NCBI GenBank assembly: GCA_030704615.1
Contig: CM060734.1
Location: forward strand, 32,132,042-32,196,041
Direction of reading: 5' to 3'
DNA from: Takakia lepidozioides
Lineage: Eukaryota; Streptophyta; Takakiopsida; Takakiales; Takakiaceae
DNA length: 64,000 nucleotides
Shown: in pieces, positions 10,401 to 21,108 of the stretch
Position numbering within the stretch: position 1 is the stretch's first letter
How the letters are laid out: every line of letters begins with the position of its first letter
The notes under the pieces: model-generated
What the model was told of the DNA's origin: nothing
The model's database searches: none
Seen by the model: the letters and a program-made list of their open reading frames with translations, nothing else
Translations under genes and position numbers: made by a program

Positions 10401-11329
10401 CCTATTCATCCAAACAAGTGGGGCGTTTACAGAGGCATGACTGTAGTGACAGTTTGCAACTACCTCACAGGGCAGAGATGGTATCCTACTCCATCACATA
10501 CACGTGTATATATGTACATACATATAGATGTATACATATGGGTGAATGCAGGGTTGACTGGATCAAAATGGACGTTACCAGCACAGTTTTAGATGACTGC
10601 AATTGATGGTGTCATCAATTGAAATTGAATTAATTCATTAAAACTAGCAAATATATCTGTCATTGGATTCCTAGCTTCAATACGCACCCATAGCAACTCT
10701 CCAATCATGAATCCGATAAGAAATGACTCCGCTATGGACTTTTGAACACCGTCATTGTGGACTGTTACCGCAATGAATGGAATTACAATGGACTCAAGTT
10801 CTCCTATGTGCCATTGGTGAATTCCATTGAAATTTGGACATAAGGTGGCCATTTTGGTCCACATCATAGGTATAGATTTGAAGTGGCAGAATCATTTGTC
10901 ATTTGACTCATATGGACTAATATATGTAAAACAAATAGGCGTTTTTTGAAAAGTCCATAGTTCATCTTGTTTTTTTGGATTTTGGATGTCATTTTTTTTC
11001 TAGAAGTATAAAAACCTATATTGAATTTTTTTTGTATCACTCTGCCCGGTGCCTCTGCTCTGTAACTATGCACGCGGTGCGGCTTCCCTCTCTCCTGATC
11101 ATTTGAGCACCCCTCTCTTATTTTATCTTGTAGCTCTTGTTGAGGGGCTAATTTGGGACAACTATGCGAGGATCTAATGACTGCTTGGATCTTCATAAGC
11201 TCTAGCATATTGCGGAGACCATATGAAGCTGCACCGTTCCTGATAACTAGAATAATTGATGGAAACGTGAAGAAACATCGATGCTGCAGTGCGGAGAGCG
11301 CGAAAGAAAGTCAGGAGACTCGGTTGGAT
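10400..11329. other. AT-rich spacer, no gene seen
   Basis: A perfect 9-bp palindrome with a 4-base loop lies at 10600-10621 (CAATTGATG / CATCAATTG). The rest has short frames only. It may contain an unidentified miniature transposon at about 10600-10870. Confidence 0.5.
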
Positions 11330-11567
11330 TTTCTTCAACACATTTCACCCTGTTTTTCTCTCTTTATCAGAATCGGCCCTAAATTTCCATGTTGAATTCT
11401 GCAAGTTAATTGGTTGAGTGCATCTTGTTTGGAGTGACTTTGACATGATATAACCAATGTGACAACATGAAAGTATCCAAAAACAGGTAACAAAGATGAG
11501 GAAAAGCTGGGAATGAATACTTTTCTGACACCAGTCAATGGTGGGACAATCGAGGCAAAAAGGTGAA
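11330..11567 (+). repeat. PPR 5'-flank repeat, copy 2 (inverted)
   Basis: Complement of the flank repeats at 6.1, 18.1 and 18.7 kb, correctly placed 5' of the plus-strand PPR pseudogene. Confidence 0.85.
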
Positions 11568-13060
11568 TGCCTGTCAGATTACCAGATGTCGATTTGAACA
11601 CTGCCCTAGTGGACATGTATGCCAAATGTGGGAGCATCGAGGATGGCAAGGGAGCATTCAACACTATGGCTGAACGAGATGTGGTGTCGTGGAGTGTGGT
11701 GTTTGCAGGGTATGCACAACAGGGACACGGGATGGAGGCGGGATGGAGGCTTTGGAGACCTATGCGCAATCGATGGGGGAAGGGGTGAAGCCCGACCACG
11801 GAACGTTTGTGTGCGTTTGCAGGGCGTGTGCAAGCCTGGCACCCTGGAAAATGGCAAGAGGTGCATGGTTGCATCACCAAATCTGCAATTGTAGCAGATG
11901 CGATTCTGAACACTGCCTTGGTGGACATGTATGCCAAATGTGGGAGCATTGAGGATGCGAAGGGAGGGTTCGACACTGTGGCCGAACGTGATGTGGTGTC
12001 GTGGAACGCGATGCTTGCAGGGTATGCACAGCAGCGGCCCGGGATGGAGGCTATAGAGACCTACAAGCCAATGATGTGGGAAGGGGTGAAGCCTAACCAC
12101 ATCGCGTTTGTTGGTGTTTGCAACGTGTGTGCAATCCTCGCAGCCCTGGAGAAGGGCAGAGAGGTTCATAGTGACATTGTCAAAGCTGGAATTGTACCAG
12201 ATGTCATTTCGAACAGTGCCCTGGTGGATATGTATGCCAAATGTGGGTGCATTGAAGACGCGAATGGAGTGTTCGACAATATGGCTAAACGAAATGGGGT
12301 GTCTTGGAGTGCCATGATTGCAGGATATGCGCAGCAGGGGTGTGGGATGGAGGCCATGGAGACCTATGAGCAAATGATGCGGGAAGGGGTGAAGCCAAAT
12401 CACATCATGTTCGTTTGCAGTTGCAATGTGTGTGCAAGCCTGGCAGCCCTGGAAAAGGGCAAAGAGGTCCATGGTAACATCATCAAAGCTGGTGTTGTAC
12501 CAAATGTCATTCTAAACACAACCCTGGTGGACATGTATGCGAAATGTGGTGCATCGAGGATGCAAAGGGAGCGGTCGACAACTGGACGAGATGTGGTGTC
12601 CGCGACGATTGCTGGATATGCCCAGCATGGTTGTCAAATGGAGGCCCTGCAACTATTTGGCTATTTGGAATAATGCAGAGGGAAGGCTTCAAGTTGGACA
12701 GTATCACCTTTATATGTGTTGTCTCTGCATGCAGCCACACTGGCCTACTGGATGAAAGACGCTACTGGGATTCCCTGAGTCAAGATCATGGTGTCACTCT
12801 GACAGTAAAGCACTTTGGCTGCATGGTGGACCTTCTTGGACGTGCGGGACAACTGGATGAGGCAGTGGACCTGATTAATAAAATGCCATCAATCCAGATG
12901 CTGTGGTGTGGAAGGCCTTGCTTGGTGCCTACAAAATCCATGACAATGTGGAGATGGCTGAACGTGAACAGGATGCCGCGACTTATGTGTTGCTATCAAA
13001 CATTCATGCTGCAGCTGGCAGGTGGGATCCATCTGAGTGTTTTCCCTGCATTTTACCAAC
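11568..13060 (+). pseudogene. PPR-DYW pseudogene, plus strand
   Basis: Near-copy of the intact PPR gene in opposite orientation. PLS units are recognisable by repeated words such as NTALVDMYAKCG, ERDVVSWNAM and FVCVCNACASLAALEKG. The frame breaks at about 11745 (a short duplication of GGATGGAGGC), about 11850, about 12545 and about 12660, and again near 12895, where the E-domain continues in another frame (VWKALLGAYKIHDNVEMAE). Coding similarity ends near 13030, before the PG box; no DYW domain follows. It begins directly with a PPR repeat and lacks the normal N-terminus. Not expected to be functional. Confidence 0.9.
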
Positions 13061-13328
13061 GCCTAACAACAAGCTGTATGTCCCATCACATTTCACATGA
13101 GCTTGTTCTTCCTTGTACAACAATTTGACACTTAAAATAGTTTATATAGCTATTGGTACATTAAATTAAAATCCAAACTATTTGAAATCTACACCAATTG
13201 CAAATAAAGACGAAAAAGATACCATATAAACAAATGGTCCAGGTTGCTGCTGTATTGAGGTATTTTTATCAAGACAATCATTTTTTATCAACATAATAAA
13301 ACTAAATGTTGAGAAACTAAAGGATTGC

Positions 13329-14410
13329 CAACAGTCAGTACCTAAGTTGGTTAGTACCAGTGTTGGGCGGTTCTTGCATTTGTGAAGGAACCTTCGGTTC
13401 CGGTTCCACAATTATTTCAAGAGATGGTTCCGGATCCGGTTCTGGTTTTTTTTATTGAGCCGGTTCCGGTCCGGTTCCGGATCCAACTTTTAAACATGGG
13501 GGCGGTTCCGGTTACCGATAAAAACCACGGTTCTGGTTCTTAAAAAAAATAAAAATAAAAATAAATTAGATTTAAAATATTTTATCAGTCCGGGAGATTA
13601 AATAGCACATATTTGAACTAAAATCCAACAATTTTATTAGTTTTCGCTAACACAAAAAAAAACAAACAAAAATACTCTAAATAAACTGGTAGAAGAAAAT
13701 GGGTAAGATTTTATGGGTTGAAATTACTATTCAGCTATGTGGCAAGTATTGGCATCTTCTAACATTTTCATTAATGAACTTAGCCAGGATATCATGGAGC
13801 TGGAGATTGAACCCAAGATCTCATGGCGTTGAAGCATTGAACATAGAATGTGATGGCCTTCAAGCATTGAACCCGGATCTCATGGAGCTTGAGAGCATTA
13901 AAGAAATTTTGCCATGGGGTCCACCAGCTCTCCAGGTTATGCCATGTTATGCCAAGGGCCCACCAAGGGTTCATGAACCTGTTCCCATACGCCCCGGTTC
14001 TCACACCCAGCATGAACAGCCGGTTCAGTTATGTGCCGATCCCCATTGGCAGGTCCCGTTCCGTGTCAGGTTCTGTAGGAATGGGCCGGTTGCAAGAATG
14101 GGCCCCGTTCCGGTTTCGGTGAACCTGAACCGGCGGTTAACCTGGGTCCCGGCGGGTAACCGCCCCAACACTGGTTAGTACACTGAGTGCCACCCAGATG
14201 ATTCTGGGTCAAAACATGGGTGTTGGTATACTCTTCTACCCCTTCCATTAGGCGGTGTCCCATTTCTATGCCTTCATGGCGGCGTTACTGTGAAAGAGGT
14301 AATTTTCTCCTCTCACTATCAAGGTGCCTAATTTGTGAGTTGTTGCTCCCAGGTGTTTCCCTTTAAAAAAATAAAAATAAAAATGATGAGCAAGGTGTTT
14401 CCCTTTTAAA
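13329..14410 (+). mobile_element. tRNA-derived SINE (family 2), split by a hAT element
   Basis: 13329-13357 and 14182-14410 together match the SINE at 51671-51885: CTGAGTGCCACCCAG, then GGCGGTGTCCC, then TTCTC(C/T)TCTCACTAT, then an A-rich tail. The two halves are separated by the hAT-like element at 13358-14173. Confidence 0.75.
13358..14173. mobile_element. hAT-like non-autonomous element with perfect 8-bp target duplication
   Basis: The left end CAGTGTTGGGCGGTT (13358) and the right end, read inverted, CAGTGTTGGGGCGGTT (14173) form terminal inverted repeats differing by one inserted G. The flanking 8 bp GTTAGTAC are identical at 13350-13357 and 14174-14181. The 816-bp interior is rich in GGTTCCGGTTCC-type subterminal repeats and encodes no transposase. 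Confidence 0.88.
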
Positions 14411-15366
14411 AAATTAAAAAAAAATGATGAGCAAGGGATAAACAACCGATTTTCGGTCCGGATGAAACAAATGCTTAACGAAGGGGAAAATACAGAAGAG
14501 GGGATTCACCTCTACCTAGGAGTAGTCTGCCCGCTCTATCCATGCCTCACTTTATCATGTTCCTCGGTTATAGTTCTTTAGGTACCAATTTTCGGGCTAA
14601 TTCCCTTTTCACACTACCACTTCTAGGGCATAGATAGAGGTAGCTAGTTCAGATAGATCTCAGAGTACTGAATATATAGAAATAGCTCAGAAATGACAGC
14701 CTTGAGAGTGCTGACAACCCGATTTAGAACATGATTGAAATCAACTACCAAGGTGTAATGAACGCGAGCATCTAGACAGCAACGGCAAACTGTGAATCGT
14801 CACTGTGGGTTGGTAGAATAAAGAGTCGTGAGGACTGCCTGCCATGAAATCTAGGAAAGCGTTGATCAGATTAATAATGTTGAACATGGTGTAGCTCAGT
14901 GAGGGATGGCAAAGTGCAGGTGCTGCGACGCGTGGCCTACACGCAATCATGCACAAATGAACAGGGAGTCACTTAGGGGATGAAGCATGTGAAAGTCGGG
15001 TATGGCCGCCCATGTCGTTTTCTCTTCCGCTGCAGCGGCATGATGCGGTCGCATTGGACTGACGGGGTGAGTGGCCCTGTTTAGTTCTCGTGGCGGGAAG
15101 AGTAGAGCCCCCCAATTTTACATTGTAAGATCAAGGTCGAGAACTCTGGGGATTCTCAATAAATCACTAGCCTTCCATCCAAAACACTAGGGTAAGTTGG
15201 CCTATGACTGAACAGGCGTCTATGACCAATCCTCTATGACTCAGTACAGAAATTCACTCAACAATACATCATAGTCAATACTCTCAGGGAATGGTGGATG
15301 GTCTGAGTAGCTACACAGATCAATGAATGAAGCAAGACACTCGCATCTTTCCAGGAAAATATCCTT
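14411..15366. other. 3' flank of the PPR gene, no gene seen
   Basis: Short frames without coding character. It contains the 3' untranslated region of the PPR gene; no clear repeat family was recognised. Confidence 0.6.
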
Positions 15367-17844
15367 TCACCAGTAATCCCCACAAGAACAAATCCCATCT
15401 TCAAAGTGGTGAAAGCGGTTGGCGTCCCGTACAACAATTGCTCGGCCAACAATCTTTGAGATGAATTTGGTGGAGGTGTGGCAGTCACCACACACTCGAA
15501 GATTCTTGATGAGACGGAGAGGCGTCCTAGGGGTCGTGCTGATCAGCCCAAAACCAATGGCCAGCTTCTCACTGTGGTGGCAAAGAGAAAATTCCTTTTC
15601 CTCCTCCCCCACATCATGCAGTACAAAGCGCGTGTCAGGCACATACCCCGCCTCCTTCATCTGCCTAGACAATCTTCTCAGCTCAGCATGGATTTCCTTA
15701 ATCCTGGGATGCAACTTGTCATCTACAACGAAGGTGTGCACCCTGTTGCCAACCTCAATGCAGCAGCGACCTGGCTCCTTTCTAACCCCTCTGACCTTCA
15801 TCATTCTTCTCACCTTTGCACTATTATCCCACCTGCCAGCTGCAGCATAGATGTTTGATAGCAACACATAAGTAGCGGCATCCTGTTCATCCCACTTGAG
15901 GATAAATGTTGCCGCACGTTCAGCAATCTCCACATTGCCATGGATTCTGCAGGCACCAAGCAAGGCCTTCCACACCACAACAGCTGGATTGATTGGCATT
16001 TTATTAATCAGGTCCACTGCCTCATCCAGTTGTCCCGCACGTCCAAGAAGGTCCACCATGCAGCCAAAGTGCTCTCCTGTTGGAGTGACACCATGATCTT
16101 GACTCAGGGAATCGAAGTAGCGTCTTCCTTCGTTCAGTAGGCCACAGTGGCTGCATGCAGAGAGAACACATATAAAGGTGATACTGTTGGGCTTCACCCC
16201 TTCCCCCATCATTTGCTCATAGGTCTCCAAAGCCTCCACCCCGCGCCCCTGCTGTGCATATCCTGCAATCATCGCGCTCCACGACACCACATCTCGTTCA
16301 GCCATATTGTCGAACACTCCCTTTGCATCCTCAATGCTCCCACATTTGGCATACATGTCCACCAGGGCAGTGTTCAGAATGACATCGGGTACAATTCCAG
16401 ATTTGACCATGTCACCATGGACCTCTTTGCCCTTTTCCAGGGCTGCCAGGCTTGCACAAGCATTGCAAACGCACACAAACGTGATGCGGTCACACTTCAT
16501 CCCTTCCCCCATCATTTGCTCATAGGTCTCCAAAGCCTCCATCCCGTGCCCCTGCTGTGCATATCCTGCAAGCATGGCGTTCCATGACACCACATTTCGT
16601 TCAGCCATACTGTCGAACACTCCCTTTGCATCCTCGATGCACCCACATTTGGCATACATGTCCACCAGGGCAGTGTTCAGAATGACATCCGGTGCAATTC
16701 CAGATTTGATGATGTCACCATGGATCTCTTTGCCCTTTTCCAGGGCTGCCAGGCTTGCACAAGCATTGCAAACGCACACAAACGTGATGTGGTTACACTT
16801 CAACCCTTCCCCCATCATTTGCTCATAGATCTCCAAGGCCTCCATCCCGTGCCCCTGCTGTGCATATCCTGCAAGCATGGCATTCCATGACACCACATCT
16901 CGTTCAGCCATACTGTCAAACACTCCCTTTGCATCCTCGATGCACCCACATTTTGCATACATGTCCACGAGGGTATTGTTCAGAATGACATCGGGTACAA
17001 TTCCAGCTCTGACAATGTCACCATGGACCTCTTTGCCCTTTTCCAGGGCTGCCAGGCTTGCACATGCATTGCAAATGCACACAAACGTGATGTGGTTGGG
17101 CTTCACCCCTTCCCCCATCATTTGATCATAGGTCTCCAAAGCCTCCATACCATGTCCCTGCTGTGCAAACCCTGCAAGCATCGCGTTCCACGACACCACA
17201 TCTCGTTCAGCTATAGTGTTGAAAACTCCCTTCGCATCCTTAATGCACCCACATTTGGCATACATGTCCACCAGGGCAGTGTTCAGAACGACATCTGGTA
17301 CAATTCCAGCTTTGACGATGTCACCATGGACCTCTTTCCCCTTTTCCAGAGCTCCCAGGCTTGCACACGCATTGCAAACACAAACAAATGTGATGTGGTT
17401 GGGCTTCACCCCTTCGCGCAACATTTGCTCATAGGTCTCCAAAGCATTCCTACCACACCCATGCTTGGTAAATCCTGCCAACATTATATTCCACGTGATC
17501 AAAGATCGTTGAGGCATTCTGTTGAACACTTGGTGAGCATCCATGATGCTCCCGCACTTAACATACATGTTGACAAGGGTGTTGAGTAGAAAAACATTTG
17601 GCGTGAATCCACTTTGGATAATGTGAGTGTGCACCTGCTTTCCAGCTTCCAGACCCTTCATCTTGATGCACTTAAGCAAGAGAGAGACATACGTATCTGA
17701 ATCTGCTGAAATGCCTCCTTGGTTTAAAGTCTGTAGAGCCTCTGTCAGTCTGCCTGCCTCACAAAGCATCTTCACATGCCCAGAAGTGCCAGAAGAGGCA
17801 TTGTGGACTCCCTCTCTTGATCCTCTTTCAGAAGCTGTGGTCAT
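15367..17844 (-). CDS. PLS-class PPR protein with E, E+ and DYW domains
   Basis: Single-exon frame, 825 aa from the first ATG (17844); the open frame extends upstream to about 17994 but has no ATG there. Predicted organelle RNA-editing factor: PPR tracts bind RNA one base per motif and the DYW domain deaminates C to U. An N-terminal region is followed by PPR motifs. At least four P-L-S triplets are nearly identical 101-residue units, then a final S2-type unit, E/E+ (VWKALLGACRIHGN), a PG-box region with unusual wording (KEPGRCCIEVGNRVHTF), and a DYW domain with the deaminase HSE (H757, E759) and CxxC (C785, C788), ending in DYW. Using position 5 and the last residue, P and S motifs read roughly CYNGYNUYNAUNGA (inference). 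It is the only intact member of the local cluster. The targeting peptide was not scored. Confidence 0.93.
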   Translation of the reverse strand: MTTASERGSREGVHNASSGTSGHVKMLCEAGRLTEALQTLNQGGISADSDTYVSLLLKCIKMKGLEAGKQVHTHIIQSGFTPNVFLLNTLVNMYVKCGSIMDAHQVFNRMPQRSLITWNIMLAGFTKHGCGRNALETYEQMLREGVKPNHITFVCVCNACASLGALEKGKEVHGDIVKAGIVPDVVLNTALVDMYAKCGCIKDAKGVFNTIAERDVVSWNAMLAGFAQQGHGMEALETYDQMMGEGVKPNHITFVCICNACASLAALEKGKEVHGDIVRAGIVPDVILNNTLVDMYAKCGCIEDAKGVFDSMAERDVVSWNAMLAGYAQQGHGMEALEIYEQMMGEGLKCNHITFVCVCNACASLAALEKGKEIHGDIIKSGIAPDVILNTALVDMYAKCGCIEDAKGVFDSMAERNVVSWNAMLAGYAQQGHGMEALETYEQMMGEGMKCDRITFVCVCNACASLAALEKGKEVHGDMVKSGIVPDVILNTALVDMYAKCGSIEDAKGVFDNMAERDVVSWSAMIAGYAQQGRGVEALETYEQMMGEGVKPNSITFICVLSACSHCGLLNEGRRYFDSLSQDHGVTPTGEHFGCMVDLLGRAGQLDEAVDLINKMPINPAVVVWKALLGACRIHGNVEIAERAATFILKWDEQDAATYVLLSNIYAAAGRWDNSAKVRRMMKVRGVRKEPGRCCIEVGNRVHTFVVDDKLHPRIKEIHAELRRLSRQMKEAGYVPDTRFVLHDVGEEEKEFSLCHHSEKLAIGFGLISTTPRTPLRLIKNLRVCGDCHTSTKFISKIVGRAIVVRDANRFHHFEDGICSCGDYW
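16190..17450 (-). repeat. 303-bp tandem PPR units
   Basis: The phrase CATTTG(C/A)TCATAG recurs near 16209, 16512, 16815, 17118 and 17421, exactly 303 bp apart, equal to one 101-residue P-L-S triplet. Neighbouring units differ at few positions, so the array expanded recently or is homogenised by gene conversion. Confidence 0.9.
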
Positions 17845-17849
17845 GGTTG

Positions 17850-19010
17850 AGGTGCCTGATTTTATCAACTGTGCCGCTGCAGCTGCTGCCTTTAGGTGAC
17901 CATCTACCCATGCAGGTTTTTTGTAGCTATTGATCCACAGGGAATCATAGGTAATCTTGTGCTTGAAATCTGGAATTCTTGGATGAACCTGCACCCACTC
18001 TCTATCCCTGCTCCTTCAGCTATCCATGCCTCTGCACAAATCATGCATTCATCCTTGCCTTGCTGCTAGCAGCTGACAATGACAGCCTAGATTTGTTCTA
18101 GGAAACACCCAACTCAGCTTATCACACTAGTTCCTACGCTCAATTGCCTCTGCTACTCTCTGTAGTCCAACAGGCATTCACCTTTTTGCCTCGATTGTCC
18201 CACCATTGACTGGGGTCAGAAAAGCATTCTTTCCACAGCTTCTCCTGGTCTCTGTTATCTGTTTTTGGATACTTTCCTGTTGCCACATTGGCAGTAACAT
18301 GTCAAAATCACTCCAAAAACCACCATAGATCCACCAACGAGCTAACTTGCAGAAATCAACATGAAAAATTTAGGGACGACCCTGATAACAGGGAAAAACA
18401 GGCTGAATTGCGTTGAAGAAGGTGCCTTCATTAGCAGTGCCTTGTTCTATCAATTGTGTTGCTGCTGCTGCTGTTTCCAGTTGACCATCTCCCCGCGCAG
18501 GTTTCTTGTAGCTATTAATCCACAGGGAATCAGAAGTAATCTTGTGTTTGAAATCCGGCCCTCTTGGATGAATCTGGACCTCTATCTCTGGTCCTTCAGC
18601 TATCCCTGCCTGTGTACAAATCATGAATACATCCTCAGCCTTGCTGCTAGCAGCTGACACTGACGGCGTGAAGTTCTTCCAGCAAACACCCCAACCCTAC
18701 TTATTACAGTAGTTCCAATTCTGAATTGCATCTGCTTCTCTCTGTAGTCCAACAGGCATTCACCTTTTTGTCTCCATTGTCCCACCATTGACTGGGGTCG
18801 GAAAAGTGTTCATTCCAAAGCTTCTCCTCATCTCTGGTATCTGTTTTTGGGTACTTTCCTGCTGCCACATCGGCAGTAACTTGTCAAAGTCACTCCAAAC
18901 CACCACAGATCCACCCAACGAGCTAACTTACAGAATTCAATATGCAAATTCAGGGCGGAGTCTGGGGAGAGGGCAAAACAGGCTGAAATAGGTCAAAGAA
19001 GAAGGTGCCC
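17850..19010 (-). repeat. tandem duplication of the PPR 5' leader and flank
   Basis: About 585 bp (17850-18425) is repeated at 18440-19010. Each copy has a leader that can be read as protein (DFKHKIT(Y/S)DSLWINSYKKPA) followed by the 5'-flank repeat (18110-18420 and 18680-19000). In the distal copy the leader frame is open further upstream (18660-18370), while in the proximal copy it is closed by stops, so the distal copy keeps the older frame. The distal copy leads into no PPR units and is probably a dead duplicate. Confidence 0.8.
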
Positions 19011-20550
19011 TCACCACATTGTCCTCGACCTTGTGTCATGACCCATGGAGGATTTGACGGACAATGAACCCAAGAGGACCTCTTGTGTGTGCTGCTTGTG
19101 TTTGTAGTCAGGTAATGTCGGATTGGTCTGTGAGAACCACCACGGTGCAGCTGAGCAGGCAGAGATTGAAACACGGCGTGCTAAGACCAAGCTGACTCTC
19201 CCAAGAACCTTGTAAACATCAGGAAAAAAACCAAATCATGGTACGTACATTAAGAAAAAGCCACACCTTGCGATTGCGGTTGTCCCACCATCGTGAAGGA
19301 TGTTTAAAAAAATCATGCCAGCTCTGCTCCGTGCTCCAAGGTAGACGTTTGTGCTCGAAAATCCGACAGCATCAACATTTTGACAAGGTCCTTTACTGAG
19401 GGGTGCTAGTGAGCTTTCAACAACATTCATGCAAGTCACGTTGGGCTCCATTGGGCTCTACACGATGAGGAACAACGAACATGTCCAGGCTTACACAGAT
19501 GCTAACCCAGCTTATGTTTGCAGTCTGGAGATTGTAGAGTGGTCTCTGAAAACCACCAGGGAGGAAGGCGCTGAGCAGCACGAGAGTATTTTACCCTGGG
19601 TCTTGGCATTTTAATTCATTATCAAACATAATTTAGAGCAAACTCTGATCAAGTCACTGCCCTTTAGCCCCATATGGACCTTCTCCTCAAGGAACCAAAA
19701 AGGCGCCCAGTCCCGTCGCGCAGGCAAGGGATGGCGCACTTCTGCCGTGCTCGCATCAATTTTCCTGCGCAGAATGGGCGGCAAGGATTCTATCACGCAG
19801 TCGATTAACGGGACACAGTGTGGAGGTGATATGGGCACCAGACTTGCCCATGCCGGGCCCTGGATCCTTGCCAGTCATGCGTCGCCAGCCTCCAGGGATT
19901 ACCCACACAGGTAGACTCGCAAATCTTCGCATAAATATTTGGGTCTTTGCTTTGTGGGTCGGGATCAATTCGAGCAGTCACTACATGCATCTTGAGCATT
20001 TCATACATCTTGGGAATTTGCCCAGAAAGAACAAATAAAAAAATACGTTGCTTCCGTCGAAGACCTGATGGGACGAAGACAAAGTGCCAAATGTGATTCC
20101 CTGGAGTGGAGAACGAGCGAGACGAGTTAATTTCATCACATGTCTACACTAGCATTCCTCAGAAAACTCAGACAATGACGGGCTAAAGACCTATGTTTAT
20201 GTGATGCTTTCGTACAGGCCAGAAATGAGTAGAGATCATCTCTGTCAGGAGTTCTTCTCAGATCCTTTACAGTGGTGAACAACAGGTTGATAAGGTGAAT
20301 TTAGCTTCAGTGAGGACGTGAGAAAGTCTGTCAGGGAGAGCTTCCGATTAAGAAGTAGCATGATGATATTTCGTGGACTGGGATTGTATCTTGAGTTGTT
20401 TAGATCAACTGAGAAATGTGCTCGTTTTGGCAAAAACCGGTTCTTCTTATCAGTAGGTTGTCCTTCCTTGTCAGCAGGGCAAAAAGCAGCTAGGTGTTCC
20501 CTGCTATGTAAACGATGCTTCGAGCATGGCGGTTTTAGCATCGTGTATGC
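19010..20550. other. no gene seen
   Basis: Frames of up to 122 codons on both strands overlap and lack recognisable motifs. Confidence 0.55.
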
Positions 20551-20556
20551 GAGGCT

Positions 20557-21108
20557 GTGGTGGGATCTATGGCTGCTCAGCTGCCCCAAAGGGTTTTCCG
20601 CCCAGCAGTCCAAGTTCCCCCGACTTCAGTGATAAGCGCACAAACGAGGCGCTTTTGGATGGAGGGTCGGTCAGATCCTCCTTGGGTGAAAGCGGAGCAA
20701 GCTGCCATTATGCAGGGTCAAGCACAATCTGTTGATTTGAGGTCACTGTGTGACAGGACGACTGAAAAAGGTGTCGCGTATTTTGAACCAAGGAGGCATT
20801 ACAACAAACTCCGATACTTATGTCTGTCTCTTGCAGGAGTGCATCAAGAAGGAAAGACCTAGCACAAGGAAAGCAGGTGCATGCCCACATTATCCAAAGT
20901 GGAGTGAAGCCAAACATCTTCCTATACAACACCCTTGTCAACGTGTATGCCAAGTTCGGGAGCCTTGTGAATGCACGCCAAGTTTTTGACAAGATGCCAG
21001 AACGAAGCTAGCTTACATGGAATACAATAGTGGCAGGATATGCCAAGCATAACTGTGGTAGGCAGGCTTTGGAGATGTATGAACTATTGCAATGTGAAGG
21101 ACTGATTA
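20557..21108 (+). pseudogene. diverged PPR fragment, N-terminal half only
   Basis: A leader (MAAQLPQRVFRPAV) opens a frame to about 20746, then a frameshift leads to TGRLKKVSRILNQGGITTN, and another near 20853 to DLAQGKQVHAHIIQSGVKPN. These match the start of the intact PPR gene (GRLTEALQTLNQGGISAD; GKQVHTHIIQSG). A stop (TAG) interrupts between ERS and LTWN at about 21009, and similarity ends after YELLQCEGL near 21105. More diverged from the intact gene than the other copies, so it is an older relative. Two frameshifts, one stop and 3' truncation make it non-functional. Confidence 0.82.

Noticed and set aside
15367-15440. U-to-C editing type DYW domain
   Set aside because: The protein ends with the standard DYW tripeptide and canonical HSE and CxxC motifs, so C-to-U is the better call.
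16190-17450. Possible CRISPR-like array
   Set aside because: The 303-bp period is the PPR triplet itself; there are no short repeats with unique spacers, and this is plant nuclear DNA.
16147-17589. Long plus-strand frames opposite the PPR gene
   Set aside because: They are antisense shadows of the 303-bp PPR units and repeat with the same period; no independent coding signal.
17845-17994. Extension of the PPR protein to 17994
   Set aside because: The frame is open but has no ATG between the upstream stop and 17844.
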